This document shows, in pieces, positions 28,676-38,598 of a stretch of DNA of 64,000 nucleotides. Each line of letters begins with the position of its first letter. Position 1 is the first letter of the stretch. This stretch comes from Limnohabitans sp. JirII-31 (GTDB lineage Bacteria; Pseudomonadota; Gammaproteobacteria; Burkholderiales; Burkholderiaceae_C), in contig NZ_NESA01000010.1 of assembly GCF_002778315.1 (NCBI RefSeq), forward strand, positions 62,001 through 126,000. Reading direction: 5' to 3'. Under the pieces are notes generated by a model that worked only from the letters and a program-made list of their open reading frames with translations, was not told the origin of the DNA and did not search any database. Made by a program: the position numbers and the translations under genes.

Positions 28676-29860
28676 TCAATCTTTTCTTGTGGCCGAAGGG
28701 CCGTTGATTGAACGGCTGAGATACGCAGGGATGGCCAAGGGTGAAATCACCTCCACATGGTTGGCCATCGTCCAACCCTCTTTGACAGGCGCGACCACAT
28801 AGGCTTTGTCAACGCCGATGTCTTCGCAGGCTTGCCAGAAGCCTTTGCTCACCTTAGGCGCAGAAGAAAATTTAATTTCAAACCCAATGGTTTGGCTGCC
28901 GGTTTCGACCACCACGTCAAGTTCTGCCCCAGCAGCTGTTCGATAAAAAGAAACGCTGGCACCGACGGGCAGATGGTTGCAAATTTGCTCGATGCAAAAC
29001 CCCTCCCAAGAGGCGCCTGTGATTGGGTGACCCATCATGTCATGAGTGTCGCGTATGCCCATGAGGTAATGGAGCAATCCGCTGTCACGCACATAAATTT
29101 TGGGTGATTTCACCAGCCTCTTACCGAGGTTGGCATGAAACGGTTCTAGTCGGCGCAACATAAGGCTTTGCACCAAATGGTCAAGGTACCGTGTCGTGGT
29201 GGGTGCGGATACGCCAAGCGACGTCGCAATGCTGGATGCATTGAACAACTGGCCATGCAAGTGCGCCACCATGCGCCAAAAGCGTCGCATCAGTTCTGGC
29301 TCAACGTTGATTCCGAGCCCTGGTAGGTCTGTGTGCAGAAAGTGTCTGACAAAAGCATCGCGCCAAAGCCAAGATGCCTCATCGCCAGCGGCTGTGTAGC
29401 TATTTGGAAACCCTCCGCGCAGCCACAAGGTTTGGATATCTGCAAACTCTTGATGCACTTCACTCAATAGCAAAGGAGCCATGTCGACCAAAGCCAAACG
29501 GCCCGCTAACGATTGCGATTGCTGAAGCAGTTTGAACGAAGCCGAGCCAAGAATAAGGAATCGGCCATTGCGGCGGTCCGCATCGATTTCACCGCGCATC
29601 GTGCTGAACAATTCTGGGGCGTTTTGAATTTCATCCAAAACAATCAGCCGATGGCGATTGGCTTGAAAAAAAACATCCGCCTGCTCCAGTTTGGCGCGTG
29701 CTTGGTGCGTTTCTAAGTCGAGGTAGATGGACTGCGGGAATTCAGTCGCAATTTGCTGTGCCAGTGTGGTTTTGCCGATTTGGCGAGCGCCCAAAATGGC
29801 AACTGCTGGACTCCAAGACAGTTGATTGCGAATTTCTTGCGAAGATTTTCGAGTAAACAT
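28676..29860 (-). CDS. AAA ATPase with DUF4143 domain
   Basis: 394 residues. N-terminal ATPase domain: Walker A GARQIGKT at 24-31, Walker B LIVLDEIQNAPEL near 71-83, and the sensor LILGSASFKLL. The middle holds a winged-helix-like region (FNASSIATSLGVSAPTTTRYLD). The C-terminal DUF4143 part has FEIKFSSAPKVSKGFW, resembling the ExK core of PD-(D/E)XK nucleases (AELDVVVETG...FEIKFS). Such proteins are widespread, often mobile, and without a firm role. The start codon abuts a long palindrome. The gene has no obvious functional tie to its neighbours. Confidence 0.88.
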   Translation of the reverse strand: MFTRKSSQEIRNQLSWSPAVAILGARQIGKTTLAQQIATEFPQSIYLDLETHQARAKLEQADVFFQANRHRLIVLDEIQNAPELFSTMRGEIDADRRNGRFLILGSASFKLLQQSQSLAGRLALVDMAPLLLSEVHQEFADIQTLWLRGGFPNSYTAAGDEASWLWRDAFVRHFLHTDLPGLGINVEPELMRRFWRMVAHLHGQLFNASSIATSLGVSAPTTTRYLDHLVQSLMLRRLEPFHANLGKRLVKSPKIYVRDSGLLHYLMGIRDTHDMMGHPITGASWEGFCIEQICNHLPVGASVSFYRTAAGAELDVVVETGSQTIGFEIKFSSAPKVSKGFWQACEDIGVDKAYVVAPVKEGWTMANHVEVISPLAIPAYLSRSINGPSATRKD

Positions 29861-29899
29861 CCTTGCATATTAAACATGCCACATTTAAAATGCAAGGAT
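29859..29899. promoter_or_regulatory. 41-bp AT-rich palindrome at the start of the DUF4143 ATPase gene
   Basis: Arms ATCCTTGCAT (29859-29868) and ATGCAAGGAT (29890-29899) are perfectly complementary, and after one mismatch the inner TTAAA (29870-29874) pairs with TTTAA (29884-29888). It fills the gap between icmF and the ATPase gene and overlaps the ATG of the ATPase, placing AAGG directly against the start codon. It could be an operator, a start-masking hairpin or the icmF messenger end. No T-run follows on the minus strand. Confidence 0.5.
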
Positions 29900-29906
29900 A
29901 ATTTTT

Positions 29907-32900
29907 CTACATATTGCGCCGGTACTGCCCACCCACCTCAAACAAGGCGTGGGTGATTTGACCGAGTGAGCACACGCGCACCGCGTCCATCATCACTTCA
30001 AACACATTGGCGTTGTCGATCACGGCTTGTTGCAGACGTTGGAGTTGAACCGCAGCCTCTGCTTGGTGACGGCGGTGGAAGTCGTTCAAGCGTTGCAGCT
30101 GGCTTTGCTTTTCGTCGTCGGTGGAGCGGGCCAGCTCTAGCTTGTCCATCACTTGTTCGCCATGCGGATTGCGGAAGGTGTTGACGCCAATGATGGGCAG
30201 CTCGCCCGTGTGCTTGAGCATTTCATACGTCATCGATTCGTCTTGAATCTTGCCGCGCTGGTAACCCGTCTCCATGGCACCCAACACGCCGCCACGCTCG
30301 GCGATCTTCTCAAACTCCGCCAGCACAGCTTCTTCCACCAATTCGGTGAGTTCTTCGATGATGAACGCGCCTTGGTTGGGGTTTTCGTTTTTAGCCAAGC
30401 CCCATTCGCGGTTGATGATGAGCTGAATCGCCATGGCGCGACGCACCGAGTCTTCGGTGGGCGTGGTGATGGCTTCGTCAAACGCATTGGTGTGCAAGCT
30501 GTTGCAGTTGTCGTAAATCGCAATCAGCGCTTGCAGCGTGGTGCGGATGTCGTTGAACTGAATCTCTTGCGCATGCAGCGAGCGGCCTGAAGTTTGGATG
30601 TGGTATTTCAGTTTTTGCGAACGTTCATTGGCGCCGTATTTCTCTTTCATGGCCACCGCCCAGATGCGGCGTGCCACGCGGCCCATCACGGTGTACTCGG
30701 GGTCCATGCCGTTGCTGAAGAAAAAGCTCAGGTTGGGTGCAAAGTCATCCACGTGCATGCCACGCGCCAAATAGGCTTCCACAAAAGTGAAGCCGTTGGA
30801 GAGGGTGAACGCAAGTTGCGAAATCGGGTTGGCCCCCGCCTCGGCAATGTGATAGCCGCTGATCGACACGCTGTAGAAGTTGCGCACTTGGTTGTGCACA
30901 AAGTACTCGGCAATGTCGCCCATCACCTTGAGCGAAAACTCGGTGCTGAACAAACAGGTGTTTTGGCCTTGGTCTTCTTTCAAGATATCGGCTTGCACCG
31001 TGCCGCGCACGTTTTGCATCACCCAGGCACGGATCTTGGCGGTCTCGGTGTCGGTGGGCTCACGGCCGTTGTCGAGTTTGAATTTGGCCAGGTGTTGGTC
31101 GATGGCGGTGTTCATGAACATCGCCAAGATCGAAGGCGCAGGCCCGTTGATGGTCATCGACACGCTGGTGGTGGGCGAACACAAATCGAACCCGTCGTAC
31201 AACACCTTCATGTCGTCGAGCGTAGCCACGCTCACGCCCGAGTTGCCCACTTTGCCGTAAATGTCGGGGCGCAAGTCAGGGTCGTTGCCGTACAGCGTGA
31301 CCGAGTCAAACGCGGTGCTCAAGCGCTTGGCGGGCATGCCCTCGGACAGCAGCTTGAAGCGGCGGTTGGTGCGAAACGGATCACCTTCACCGGCGAACAT
31401 GCGGGTGGGGTCTTCGCCCTCGCGCTTGAAGGCAAAGGTGCCGGCGGTGTAGGGGTAGCTGCCAGGCACGTTGTCGAGCATCAGCCATTTCAAAATTTCG
31501 CCGTGGTCTTCGTACTGCGGCAAGGCCACTTTGCGGATGGCGGTGCCACTCAACGACTTGGTGGTGAGTGCGGTGCGAATTTCCTTGTCGCGGATTTTCA
31601 CCACGTATTCGTCACCCGCGTAGGCGGCTTGCATGTCGGGCCACTGCGCCAACAGTTTGCGCTCTGTGGTTCCTAAGTTTTCTTCACGCGCAAATGCCAA
31701 ATCGGTGGCGGCTTCAGACGCTTTGGCACGGCCTGGCTTGCCCTCGGCCAGCATGCGCGCGGCTTCACGCAGTTGCTGAATTTCGCGGGCCAGTTTGGCC
31801 TGCGCACGCGCGCGCTTTTTGTAGCCGCGCACGGTGTCGGTGATTTCGGCCAAATAGCGCGTGCGCGCTGCGGGCACCACCGGCGTTTGGTTGGTGCTGT
31901 GGCGTACGCCCACCACGGGCAAACGTCCTGGCTTGAAGTTCAGGCCCAAGGCCGAGAGCCGCACCTTCAGGGCTTGGTACAGCGCGGTCACGCCGTCGTC
32001 GTTGAAGCGCGCCGCCATGGTGCCAAACACCGGCATTTCTTCGGTGGGGGTGTTCCAGGCCTCCTGGTTGCGTTGCACTTGCTTGGCCACATCGCGCAGG
32101 GCATCGCTGGCGCCTTTGCGGTCAAACTTGTTGATGGCCACAAACTCGGCAAAGTCGAGCATGTCAATTTTTTCCAGCTGGCTGGCGGCGCCAAACTCGG
32201 GCGTCATCACGTACATGGGCACGTCCACGTGCGGCACGATGGCGGCGTCGCCTTGGCCAATGCCGGAGGTTTCGACAATGATCAAGTCAAAGCCCGCACA
32301 CTTCGTGGCAGCCAACACATCGGGCAAGGCCGCGCTGATTTCGCTGCCAAAGTCACGCGTGGCTAGGCTGCGCATGAACACGCGTGCGCCGTTGCGCCAC
32401 GGGCCAATGGCGTTCATGCGGATGCGGTCGCCCAGCAAAGCGCCACCGCTCTTGCGGCGAGACGGGTCGATGGAGATCACCGCAATGCGCAGGCTGTCGT
32501 CTTGGTCCAAACGGATGCGCCGCACCAACTCGTCGGTCAACGACGACTTGCCCGCACCACCCGTGCCCGTGATGCCCAACACAGGCACTTTGTGTTGACT
32601 GGCTTCTTGCCGCACAGCGTCCAGCAACTTGGCGTCCAGGCTGCCGTTCTCTAGCGCGGTGATCATTTGGGCCAGCGCACGCCAGGCCATTTCGTCATCG
32701 CCTTGGATGGCCTTTACCTCGCTGGGTGCGTAGCTCGACAGATCTTGGTCGCAGCGCATGATCATTTCGCCGATCATGCCTTGCAAGCCCATTTTTTGAC
32801 CGTCTTCAGGGCTGTAAATGCGCGTCACGCCATAGGCTTGCAGCTCGCGAATTTCGGGTGGCACGATCACACCGCCGCCGCCGCCAAACACCTGGATGTG

Positions 32901-33200
32901 TGCGCCGCCACGGCTTTTGAGCAAATCCACCATGTACTTGAAGTACTCCACATGGCCGCCTTGGTACGAGCTGATGGCAATGCCTTGCACGTCTTCTTGT
33001 AGCGCCGCTGTCACCACCTCGTCGACCGAGCGGTTGTGCCCCAGGTGAATCACTTCAGCGCCCATGCCCTGCAAGATGCGGCGCATGATGTTGATGGCGG
33101 CGTCGTGCCCGTCAAACAAGCTGGCTGCTGTGACAAAGCGCACTTTGTGCGTGGGCTTGTAGTTGGCCAGGGCTTTGAATTCTGCGGACAGGTCGGTCAT
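29907..33200 (-). CDS. icmF: Fused isobutyryl-CoA mutase (IcmF)
   Basis: 1097 residues. The adenosylcobalamin domain is N-terminal (about 15-150) with DGHDAA at 30-35, where the histidine is the cobalt ligand. A MeaI-type G-protein chaperone domain follows (about 200-415), with Walker A GTGGAGKS at 212-219. The mutase barrel is C-terminal (about 560-1090), with the dimer tail [20 protein letters not shown]. The enzyme interconverts isobutyryl- and n-butyryl-CoA (and pivalyl/isovaleryl-CoA in some species). All three parts appear intact. A palindrome matching LiuR-type sites lies 19 bp upstream of the start, suggesting control with branched-chain amino acid catabolism. Confidence 0.96.
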   Translation of the reverse strand: MTDLSAEFKALANYKPTHKVRFVTAASLFDGHDAAINIMRRILQGMGAEVIHLGHNRSVDEVVTAALQEDVQGIAISSYQGGHVEYFKYMVDLLKSRGGAHIQVFGGGGGVIVPPEIRELQAYGVTRIYSPEDGQKMGLQGMIGEMIMRCDQDLSSYAPSEVKAIQGDDEMAWRALAQMITALENGSLDAKLLDAVRQEASQHKVPVLGITGTGGAGKSSLTDELVRRIRLDQDDSLRIAVISIDPSRRKSGGALLGDRIRMNAIGPWRNGARVFMRSLATRDFGSEISAALPDVLAATKCAGFDLIIVETSGIGQGDAAIVPHVDVPMYVMTPEFGAASQLEKIDMLDFAEFVAINKFDRKGASDALRDVAKQVQRNQEAWNTPTEEMPVFGTMAARFNDDGVTALYQALKVRLSALGLNFKPGRLPVVGVRHSTNQTPVVPAARTRYLAEITDTVRGYKKRARAQAKLAREIQQLREAARMLAEGKPGRAKASEAATDLAFAREENLGTTERKLLAQWPDMQAAYAGDEYVVKIRDKEIRTALTTKSLSGTAIRKVALPQYEDHGEILKWLMLDNVPGSYPYTAGTFAFKREGEDPTRMFAGEGDPFRTNRRFKLLSEGMPAKRLSTAFDSVTLYGNDPDLRPDIYGKVGNSGVSVATLDDMKVLYDGFDLCSPTTSVSMTINGPAPSILAMFMNTAIDQHLAKFKLDNGREPTDTETAKIRAWVMQNVRGTVQADILKEDQGQNTCLFSTEFSLKVMGDIAEYFVHNQVRNFYSVSISGYHIAEAGANPISQLAFTLSNGFTFVEAYLARGMHVDDFAPNLSFFFSNGMDPEYTVMGRVARRIWAVAMKEKYGANERSQKLKYHIQTSGRSLHAQEIQFNDIRTTLQALIAIYDNCNSLHTNAFDEAITTPTEDSVRRAMAIQLIINREWGLAKNENPNQGAFIIEELTELVEEAVLAEFEKIAERGGVLGAMETGYQRGKIQDESMTYEMLKHTGELPIIGVNTFRNPHGEQVMDKLELARSTDDEKQSQLQRLNDFHRRHQAEAAVQLQRLQQAVIDNANVFEVMMDAVRVCSLGQITHALFEVGGQYRRNM

Positions 33201-33218
33201 AGGGTGTCTCCGTGCTTT

Positions 33219-33234
33219 ACGTTTACGTAAACGT
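33219..33234. promoter_or_regulatory. LiuR-like operator upstream of icmF
   Basis: ACGTTTACGTAAACGT is a perfect 16-bp palindrome centred 26 bp upstream of the icmF ATG. On the minus strand it is led by TTGACG, a good -35, so the palindrome lies between promoter elements as MerR-type activators require. It closely resembles the sites reported for LiuR, the MerR-family regulator of branched-chain amino acid and short acyl-CoA catabolism in proteobacteria. No liuR gene is present in the window. Confidence 0.65.
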
Positions 33235-33276
33235 CAATCATAGCGTCGTATCTGAAAAATGCATCCAATGCGGCGC

Positions 33277-33306
33277 ATAAAAAAAGCCGCGCCCTGGGCG
33301 CGGCTT
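33277..33306 (-). terminator. Rho-independent terminator of the TRAP transporter operon
   Basis: On the minus strand AAGCCGCGCC pairs with GGCGCGGCTT (33284-33293 and 33297-33306 on the plus strand; perfect 10 bp, tight loop) and is followed by a run of seven T. It lies 17 bp after the stop of the large permease gene and shields icmF from read-through. Confidence 0.93.
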
Positions 33307-33322
33307 GAAAGGTCGGTGCAAG

Positions 33323-35290
33323 TTATCGGCCGCCGTACAAGTAATTTGGCAACCACAAGGTCAGACCGGGCCAGATGTACATCAAGACCATGCACAAGAT
33401 CACGATCAACATGTAGGGCATCATGCCCGCGAAGATCTGATTGATGGTCACATGTGGCGGCGACACGCCCTTGAGGTAGAACGCCGACATGGCCACGGGT
33501 GGCGACAAGAAGGCTGCTTGCAAGTTCACAAACACCAACACGCCCCACAGCATGGGGTCAATCTGGAAGTGGTTGAGCAGGGGCAAGAAGATAGGCACAA
33601 AAATCACAATGATCTCGGTCCACTCTAGCGGCCAACCCAGCACAAAGATGATGGCTTGCGACAGCAGCATGAACTGAATCGGCGACAGGTTCATGGCCAT
33701 GACCCATTCTTCCACCAAGCGTTGGCCACCCAAGATGGCAAACACCGCAGAAAACAAGGCCGAGCCCACGAACAGCCAGCACACCATGGAGGTGGTCTTG
33801 GCGGTCAAGAACACCGCTTCTTTGATGCGCTCAAAGTTCAACGAGCCCGAAGCCCACGCCATCAAGAAAGCGCCTGCCGCTCCCACAGCGGCAGACTCGG
33901 TGGCGGTGGTGATGCCCAGCAGAATCACCCCCAGGACCACCAAGGTCAGCACGCCCAAGGGCATGACCGACTTGACCAGCATGTTCAAGATTTCAAACTG
34001 TTCGCCATTGAACCCCTTGTAGTACCACGCCAGCAGCAGCACCAGCAGTGCGGCGGCGATCCAGAACCCCGTGTAAAAGCTATCGGGTACGGGTTCGGTC
34101 TTAGGCGCGTCTGAGGTGTCGCCGTCGCCCAGGGCTTGCAACGGGGCGTCGGTTTCGGCCTCTGCCGGTGTGTCGGCTTCAGCGCCCGGAGGGGCTTGCA
34201 CACCGTTATCGCCCGAGGCTTGCGCCACCGACTCACTGCCTGGTGGTTCGGACACACCACCTGTGCTCTTGGGCTCTTGGGCCCCGGGTGGTTCTGCTAA
34301 GCCGCCACTCGGTGCGGCCACGCGCTCGGTGGTGGCGACTGTAGGTGCTGCAACTTGGGCCACGCTCGCTTGCGCAGCCGCGTTGTTGTCGGCTTGCGAG
34401 TAAATCACCACGTACCACCACACAGCGCCCAAGCTGACGATCACCATGAAGACGGGCACCAGGCTCATCATCAAGCTCTTGAACAACAGTGACCAGCTCA
34501 CGCGCAACTCAGCCACTTGAATTTGCAACGCACGGCTGGGTGCCAGCGTGGCTTTGATCAAGGTGGGCAACATGCGCTCTGAATACATCCCTGTGAGTTT
34601 TTGAATCCAGGGCGACACCGGTGCGTGCAATTGCTCTTCAGGTAACTTGGGTGCGATCTTGGGGTCAATCAGCACCCAGCCAATGACATAGACCAAATAC
34701 AAGAACGCCAAAAAGAAGCCGGGGAACATGGCCGCTGCGTATAGCTTGACCACCGACTGACCAGCCACTGCGGCGTACACAATGATCATGACCGACGGCG
34801 GAATCAAAATGCCCAGCGTGCCACCAGCCGTGATCACGCCTGCTGCCAAGCGCGTGTCATAGCCTGCGTTGAGCATGGGGCGCATGGCAATCACGCCCAT
34901 GAGCACCACCACGGCGCCTACCAAACCACTGGCAATGCCCCAGAAGGTGCAAATCACCAAGGTGGCCACCGCCAATGAGCCTGGCAAACGGCGGAACGCC
35001 AGCTGCACGCTGTGGAACATTTTGTCCACCAGTGCGCCACGCTCCATCACATAGCCCATCAGCACGAACAGCGGAATCGACAGCAAGGTGTCGTTGGTCA
35101 TCGCTCCGAACGTGCGTTGCACCATCAGGTTGAACACCTTGTTGTCCAGCCATGGTTGGCTGGGGTCGTAAAAAGCGGTGAAGCCAAACACCATGCCCAA
35201 ACCCATGAGGGTGAAGGCGGTTGGAAAGCCCATCATGATCACCACCACGATGAGGCCCAACATGGTCAGGCCGAGTGCGGGATCGCTCAT
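33323..35290 (-). CDS. TRAP transporter large permease (DctM-type) with a 108-residue insertion
   Basis: 655 residues against about 430 for ordinary DctM. The two halves of the DctM fold are visible: residues 1-205, with LLSIPLFVLMGYVMERGAL and TAGGTLGILIPPSVMIIVYA, and about 435-650, with LLGITTATESAAVGAAGAF and LQAAFLSPPVAMSAFYL. Between them lie a soluble stretch (210-270), an extra membrane helix (275-297), a Pro/Ala/Glu/Thr-rich segment of low complexity (about 298-405) and another helix (406-425). The reading frame is clean. It overlaps the small permease gene by 4 bp. It forms the sodium- or proton-driven channel of the TRAP system. Confidence 0.92.
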   Translation of the reverse strand: MSDPALGLTMLGLIVVVIMMGFPTAFTLMGLGMVFGFTAFYDPSQPWLDNKVFNLMVQRTFGAMTNDTLLSIPLFVLMGYVMERGALVDKMFHSVQLAFRRLPGSLAVATLVICTFWGIASGLVGAVVVLMGVIAMRPMLNAGYDTRLAAGVITAGGTLGILIPPSVMIIVYAAVAGQSVVKLYAAAMFPGFFLAFLYLVYVIGWVLIDPKIAPKLPEEQLHAPVSPWIQKLTGMYSERMLPTLIKATLAPSRALQIQVAELRVSWSLLFKSLMMSLVPVFMVIVSLGAVWWYVVIYSQADNNAAAQASVAQVAAPTVATTERVAAPSGGLAEPPGAQEPKSTGGVSEPPGSESVAQASGDNGVQAPPGAEADTPAEAETDAPLQALGDGDTSDAPKTEPVPDSFYTGFWIAAALLVLLLAWYYKGFNGEQFEILNMLVKSVMPLGVLTLVVLGVILLGITTATESAAVGAAGAFLMAWASGSLNFERIKEAVFLTAKTTSMVCWLFVGSALFSAVFAILGGQRLVEEWVMAMNLSPIQFMLLSQAIIFVLGWPLEWTEIIVIFVPIFLPLLNHFQIDPMLWGVLVFVNLQAAFLSPPVAMSAFYLKGVSPPHVTINQIFAGMMPYMLIVILCMVLMYIWPGLTLWLPNYLYGGR

Positions 35291-35952
35291 GGCTGACCTC
35301 CAGTCGATGAGCCCCTTTGGTGGGCTTCCTCGTCAATGCTTTTGGCGCGTGCAATGGCATCGCGCTTGGCATCGTCGTCCACATAAATGCTGTTGGCCAG
35401 TTGTTGCTCGACCACGTCAATCTCGTCGGCATCTTTCAAGCGCTCGGGCCATGCGCCGGTGCGCAAGCACACCACGCAGCGCACGATTTCAGCCACGCCT
35501 TGCATCAGCACCGTCAAGCCAGCCAAAGGGATGATGGCTTTGAAGGGGTACAGCGGCAGTGGGTCGGCATTGAAGGTGTGTTCGCGAATTGCTACCGAGT
35601 CCGCGGCGTAGGTCCAACCTGCCCAGGTCAAGGCGATCACGCCAGGAATGAAGAACAAGATGTACAGAACCAAGTCCAGCGACGCTTGCGTGCGCGGTTT
35701 AGCGCTGCCATAAAAGAAGTCGCCACGCACATGGCCATCTTGGCTCAACGTATAGGCACCGCACATCATGAACAGCGTGCCGTACATCATGTTGCTGGCG
35801 TCAAAAATCCAAGCGGTGGGGGCATTCAAGGCGTAGCGCTTGAAAACCTCCGCCACCACCAAAAGCATCAAGGCCACGATCAGCCATGAGAAGGCTTTGC
35901 CCACCCAGGTGCTGATGTGGTCTGCTGTGTGCAGCAGTTTGAGAGTGTTCAT
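35287..35952 (-). CDS. TRAP transporter small permease (DctQ-type)
   Basis: 221 residues, somewhat longer than typical. Four hydrophobic segments, with the family motif RRY-like YALNAPTAWIFDASNMMYGTLF and SQDGHVRGDFFYG. The C-terminal 50 residues are hydrophilic and charged (about 170-221), an extension of unknown role. It works with the large permease, which it overlaps by 4 bp, and with the DctP receptor encoded upstream. Confidence 0.92.
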   Translation of the reverse strand: MNTLKLLHTADHISTWVGKAFSWLIVALMLLVVAEVFKRYALNAPTAWIFDASNMMYGTLFMMCGAYTLSQDGHVRGDFFYGSAKPRTQASLDLVLYILFFIPGVIALTWAGWTYAADSVAIREHTFNADPLPLYPFKAIIPLAGLTVLMQGVAEIVRCVVCLRTGAWPERLKDADEIDVVEQQLANSIYVDDDAKRDAIARAKSIDEEAHQRGSSTGGQP

Positions 35953-35965
35953 ATCAACCGTTCAG

Positions 35966-36002
35966 AAAAGAAGAAAACCCATCCGGGGTTGCCGAATGGG
36001 TT
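35966..36002 (-). terminator. Stem-loop with T-rich tail between dctP-type and dctQ-type genes
   Basis: AACCCAT (35976-35982) pairs with ATGGGTT (35996-36002), and after one mismatch CGG pairs with CCG inside. On the minus strand the stem is followed by TTTTCTTCTT. Placed inside the operon right after the receptor gene, it probably gives partial termination so that the receptor is made in excess over the permeases. Confidence 0.7.
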
Positions 36003-36021
36003 GAGCAGGTGAAGGCCGTGA

Positions 36022-37134
36022 TCAGGCCTTTTTAGCGTTGAAGTAACGGTTGTAGGCCATTTTGAAGTCGACCATGTAGTCGTTCTGCCATTGGCCCGCA
36101 CGTGCCGCAAACGCGCGCTGCGAGTCCATGACCTTCTTGAACTGGGGGTTCTCGGCAGACTTCTTCTCCACCACCTTGTCCCAAGCATCCAGCTGGGCTT
36201 TGAGGATGGCATCAGGTGTCTTGTAGAACTTGATGCCTTGCTTTTTCATCTCTTCGTAGTCTTTGGAGTTGCGTTCAATCGCTTTCCAGCTCATCTCGGC
36301 AGAAGACGCCGACACGGCCACATCAATGATGGATTTGAGTTCAGCGGGCAGTGCACTGAGCTTGCCTTTGTTGAACAAGATCTCAAACTGTTCGCCGCTT
36401 TGGTGGAAGCTTTGCAGCATGCAGTTTTTAGCCACATCCGGAAAACCCAACACGCGGTCTGACGACGCGTTGTTGAACTCTGCCGCGTCAATCAGGCCGC
36501 GGTCGAGGGCCGGCACAATTTCGCCACCCGGCAGTGGGTTCACCGCAGCGCCCAGTTCGGTGAAGATGTCGACCGCCAAGCCCACAGTACGGTACTTCAG
36601 ACCTTTCAGGTCGGCCACTTTGGCGATAGGCTTTTTGAACCAACCCAGTGGTTGGGTGGGCATGGGGCCGTACACATACGACACCACGTCGATGTTGAGC
36701 GACTTGTAAATTTCTTCCAGCAGCTGTTTGCCGCCTCCGTACTGGTGCCATGCCAACACCATGTTGGGATCCATGCCAAAGGCCGGGCCCGAACCCCACA
36801 GCGCCAAGGCGGTGCTCTTGCCGTAGTGGTAAGCCAGCACGCCGTGGCCACCGTCGAGCGTGCCCTTGTTGACCGCATCCAGCAACTGGAAAGCTGGCAC
36901 CACCGCACCAGCGGGCAACACTTCAATTTTCAAACGACCACTGGCCATGTCGTTGACTTTTTTGGCAAAGTCATTGGCGTACTCATGAAAGATGTCTTTG
37001 GCTGGCCAGGTGCTTTGGAAGCGCAACGAGGTGGTTTGTGCGCGCGACACCATGGGTGCAGACATGGTGCCTGCTGCGACAGCGGCACCCTTCAGTACGT
37101 TACGGCGGGCAGTTGTTTTCTTGCTCTCGGTCAT
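36022..37134 (-). CDS. TRAP transporter periplasmic receptor (DctP-type) with twin-arginine-like leader
   Basis: 370 residues. The leader MTESKKTTARRNVLKGAAVA carries paired arginines at 10-11 ahead of an alanine-rich core, with cleavage probably after MVSRAQ near residue 33; this looks like a Tat signal, meaning export in folded form. The mature part has LRFQSTWPAKDIFHEYANDFAK and the receptor helix FKKPIAKVADLKGLKYRTVG with the conserved ligand arginine, then GGEIVPALDRGLIDAAEF. This subfamily commonly binds 2-oxo or other carboxylates, often as dimers. It is first in the operon; the 180-bp upstream gap should hold the promoter. Confidence 0.92.
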   Translation of the reverse strand: MTESKKTTARRNVLKGAAVAAGTMSAPMVSRAQTTSLRFQSTWPAKDIFHEYANDFAKKVNDMASGRLKIEVLPAGAVVPAFQLLDAVNKGTLDGGHGVLAYHYGKSTALALWGSGPAFGMDPNMVLAWHQYGGGKQLLEEIYKSLNIDVVSYVYGPMPTQPLGWFKKPIAKVADLKGLKYRTVGLAVDIFTELGAAVNPLPGGEIVPALDRGLIDAAEFNNASSDRVLGFPDVAKNCMLQSFHQSGEQFEILFNKGKLSALPAELKSIIDVAVSASSAEMSWKAIERNSKDYEEMKKQGIKFYKTPDAILKAQLDAWDKVVEKKSAENPQFKKVMDSQRAFAARAGQWQNDYMVDFKMAYNRYFNAKKA

Positions 37135-37316
37135 GCAGTTGTCTCCTGATTGTTTGTCTTCAACGTTGAATAGACACTTTCATTTTTGGGCTTTTTCACA
37201 AACCTGATAGGCGGGTTTTCACTAGCCAGATTCATCTAATTCATTCGATCTGTCGCCTTGGAGTCTTGTTGCTGGTCTCTATACTTCGTCTCACTCTAAA
37301 AAGCATACGTTCGACC

Positions 37317-37748
37317 ATGACCAAAACCGAGCAACCAGGCCTTCACCACGCTGTTCCCGCACAGGGATATGCCGGTGATGTGTCGCCACAACTGGCCCAC
37401 CAATGGGTGCTGTCGGGCGAGGCTGTGCTGGTGGATGTGCGCACCGACGCAGAACGCGAATGGGTGGGCTTTGTGCCGGGTGCGGTGCCCTTGGCCTGGA
37501 AGCAATGGCCGGGCATGGCCATGAACCCGCTGTTCGATGACGGTGTGCGTGCCGCAGCACAAGGCAAAAAAGTGCTGTTGCTGTGTCGCAGTGGCGTGCG
37601 TTCTATTGCTGCGGCCAAGCGCGCCACGGAACTTGGGGTGGAGGCCTACAACATTCTGGAAGGCTTCGAGGGCGACCCAGATGCGCACGCCCACCGTGGG
37701 CGCATAGGCGGCTGGCGCTTTCGCAACTTGCCCTGGCAGCAAAACTGA
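37317..37748 (+). CDS. Rhodanese-like domain protein
   Basis: 143 residues, a single rhodanese domain. The active-site cysteine is Cys90 in [11 protein letters not shown], a six-residue loop fitting sulfur transfer. The CH2-like segment is [20 protein letters not shown]. The ATG at 37317 was chosen because the longer in-frame opening at 37266 uses upstream non-conserved sequence. No signal peptide is visible. It is 14 bp ahead of coaX, so the two are probably co-transcribed, without an obvious functional link. Confidence 0.9.
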   Translation: MTKTEQPGLHHAVPAQGYAGDVSPQLAHQWVLSGEAVLVDVRTDAEREWVGFVPGAVPLAWKQWPGMAMNPLFDDGVRAAAQGKKVLLLCRSGVRSIAAAKRATELGVEAYNILEGFEGDPDAHAHRGRIGGWRFRNLPWQQN

Positions 37749-37762
37749 GTCGTGCAAACGCC

Positions 37763-38545
37763 ATGACATTTCTCGCACTCGATGTCGGCAACACCCGACT
37801 GAAATGGGCCTTGTACGACAACCCGGCACCCGGGGCGCACTTGCTTGGGCACGGTGCCGTATTTTTAGAAAACATTGACCGCTTGTCAGATGAAGATTGG
37901 CGGCATTTGCCAGAACCCACCCATATGCTGGGCTGCATCGTGGCAGGTGAAGCCATTCGCCGTCGCGTGGAAGAGCAGTTGGAGTTGTGGGACTTCACGC
38001 CCCATTGGGCGGTGTCATCCTCTGCTGAAGCAGGAGTCACCAATGGGTATGACCATCCCACCCGTTTGGGGGCCGACCGGTGGGTGGCCATGATTGGTGC
38101 CCGCGCACGCATGTTGCGCCAATACCCTGACGCACCACCTCGACCCTTGGTGGTGGTGATGGTGGGCACGGCGGTGACGGTGGAGGCTATCGATGCCAGC
38201 GGCAAATTTTTGGGCGGCATCATTCTGCCCGGGCACGGCATCATGCTGCGTGCGCTGGAGTCGGGCACGGCGGGCTTGCGTGTTCCCACGGGCGATGTGA
38301 CCGAGTTCCCCACCAACACCAGCGACGCACTCACCAGTGGTGGCACCTTTGCCATTGCGGGGGCGGTGGAACGCATGGTGCAGCATGTTCGTCAACACTG
38401 CGGTGCAGAACCGGTTTGTTACATGACGGGGGGCGCAGGCTGGAAAATGGCGCCCAGCATGTCGGTGCAGTTTGAGTTGATCGACAACCTTATTTTTGAT
38501 GGCTTGCTTGAAATTGCACGCCATCGCTTGGGGCATCACCTCTGA
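37763..38545 (+). CDS. coaX: Type III pantothenate kinase
   Basis: 260 residues. It phosphorylates pantothenate in the first step of coenzyme A synthesis, the ATP-insensitive CoaX form. N-terminal DVGNTRLKW (7-15) is the phosphate-1 motif of the ASKHA fold; [17 protein letters not shown]-like [15 protein letters not shown] and [14 protein letters not shown] are the substrate and phosphate-2 motifs, followed by [15 protein letters not shown]. The ATG at 37763 gives the canonical start; a longer in-frame opening reaches back into the rhodanese gene and is rejected. Confidence 0.95.
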   Translation: MTFLALDVGNTRLKWALYDNPAPGAHLLGHGAVFLENIDRLSDEDWRHLPEPTHMLGCIVAGEAIRRRVEEQLELWDFTPHWAVSSSAEAGVTNGYDHPTRLGADRWVAMIGARARMLRQYPDAPPRPLVVVMVGTAVTVEAIDASGKFLGGIILPGHGIMLRALESGTAGLRVPTGDVTEFPTNTSDALTSGGTFAIAGAVERMVQHVRQHCGAEPVCYMTGGAGWKMAPSMSVQFELIDNLIFDGLLEIARHRLGHHL

Positions 38546-38598
38546 ATAGGCAATAGCCCTGCGTGGCAAATGGCTGGACGAGCGGCTAGACTGGCAGC

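Noticed and set aside
33323-35290. Large TRAP permease as a fusion or frameshift artefact
   Set aside because: One uninterrupted frame covers both DctM halves and the insert with consistent composition.
37159-37170. 12-bp palindrome TTCAACGTTGAA upstream of the TRAP receptor gene
   Set aside because: About 15 perfect 12-bp palindromes are expected by chance in 64 kb, and the motif matched no operator known to me.
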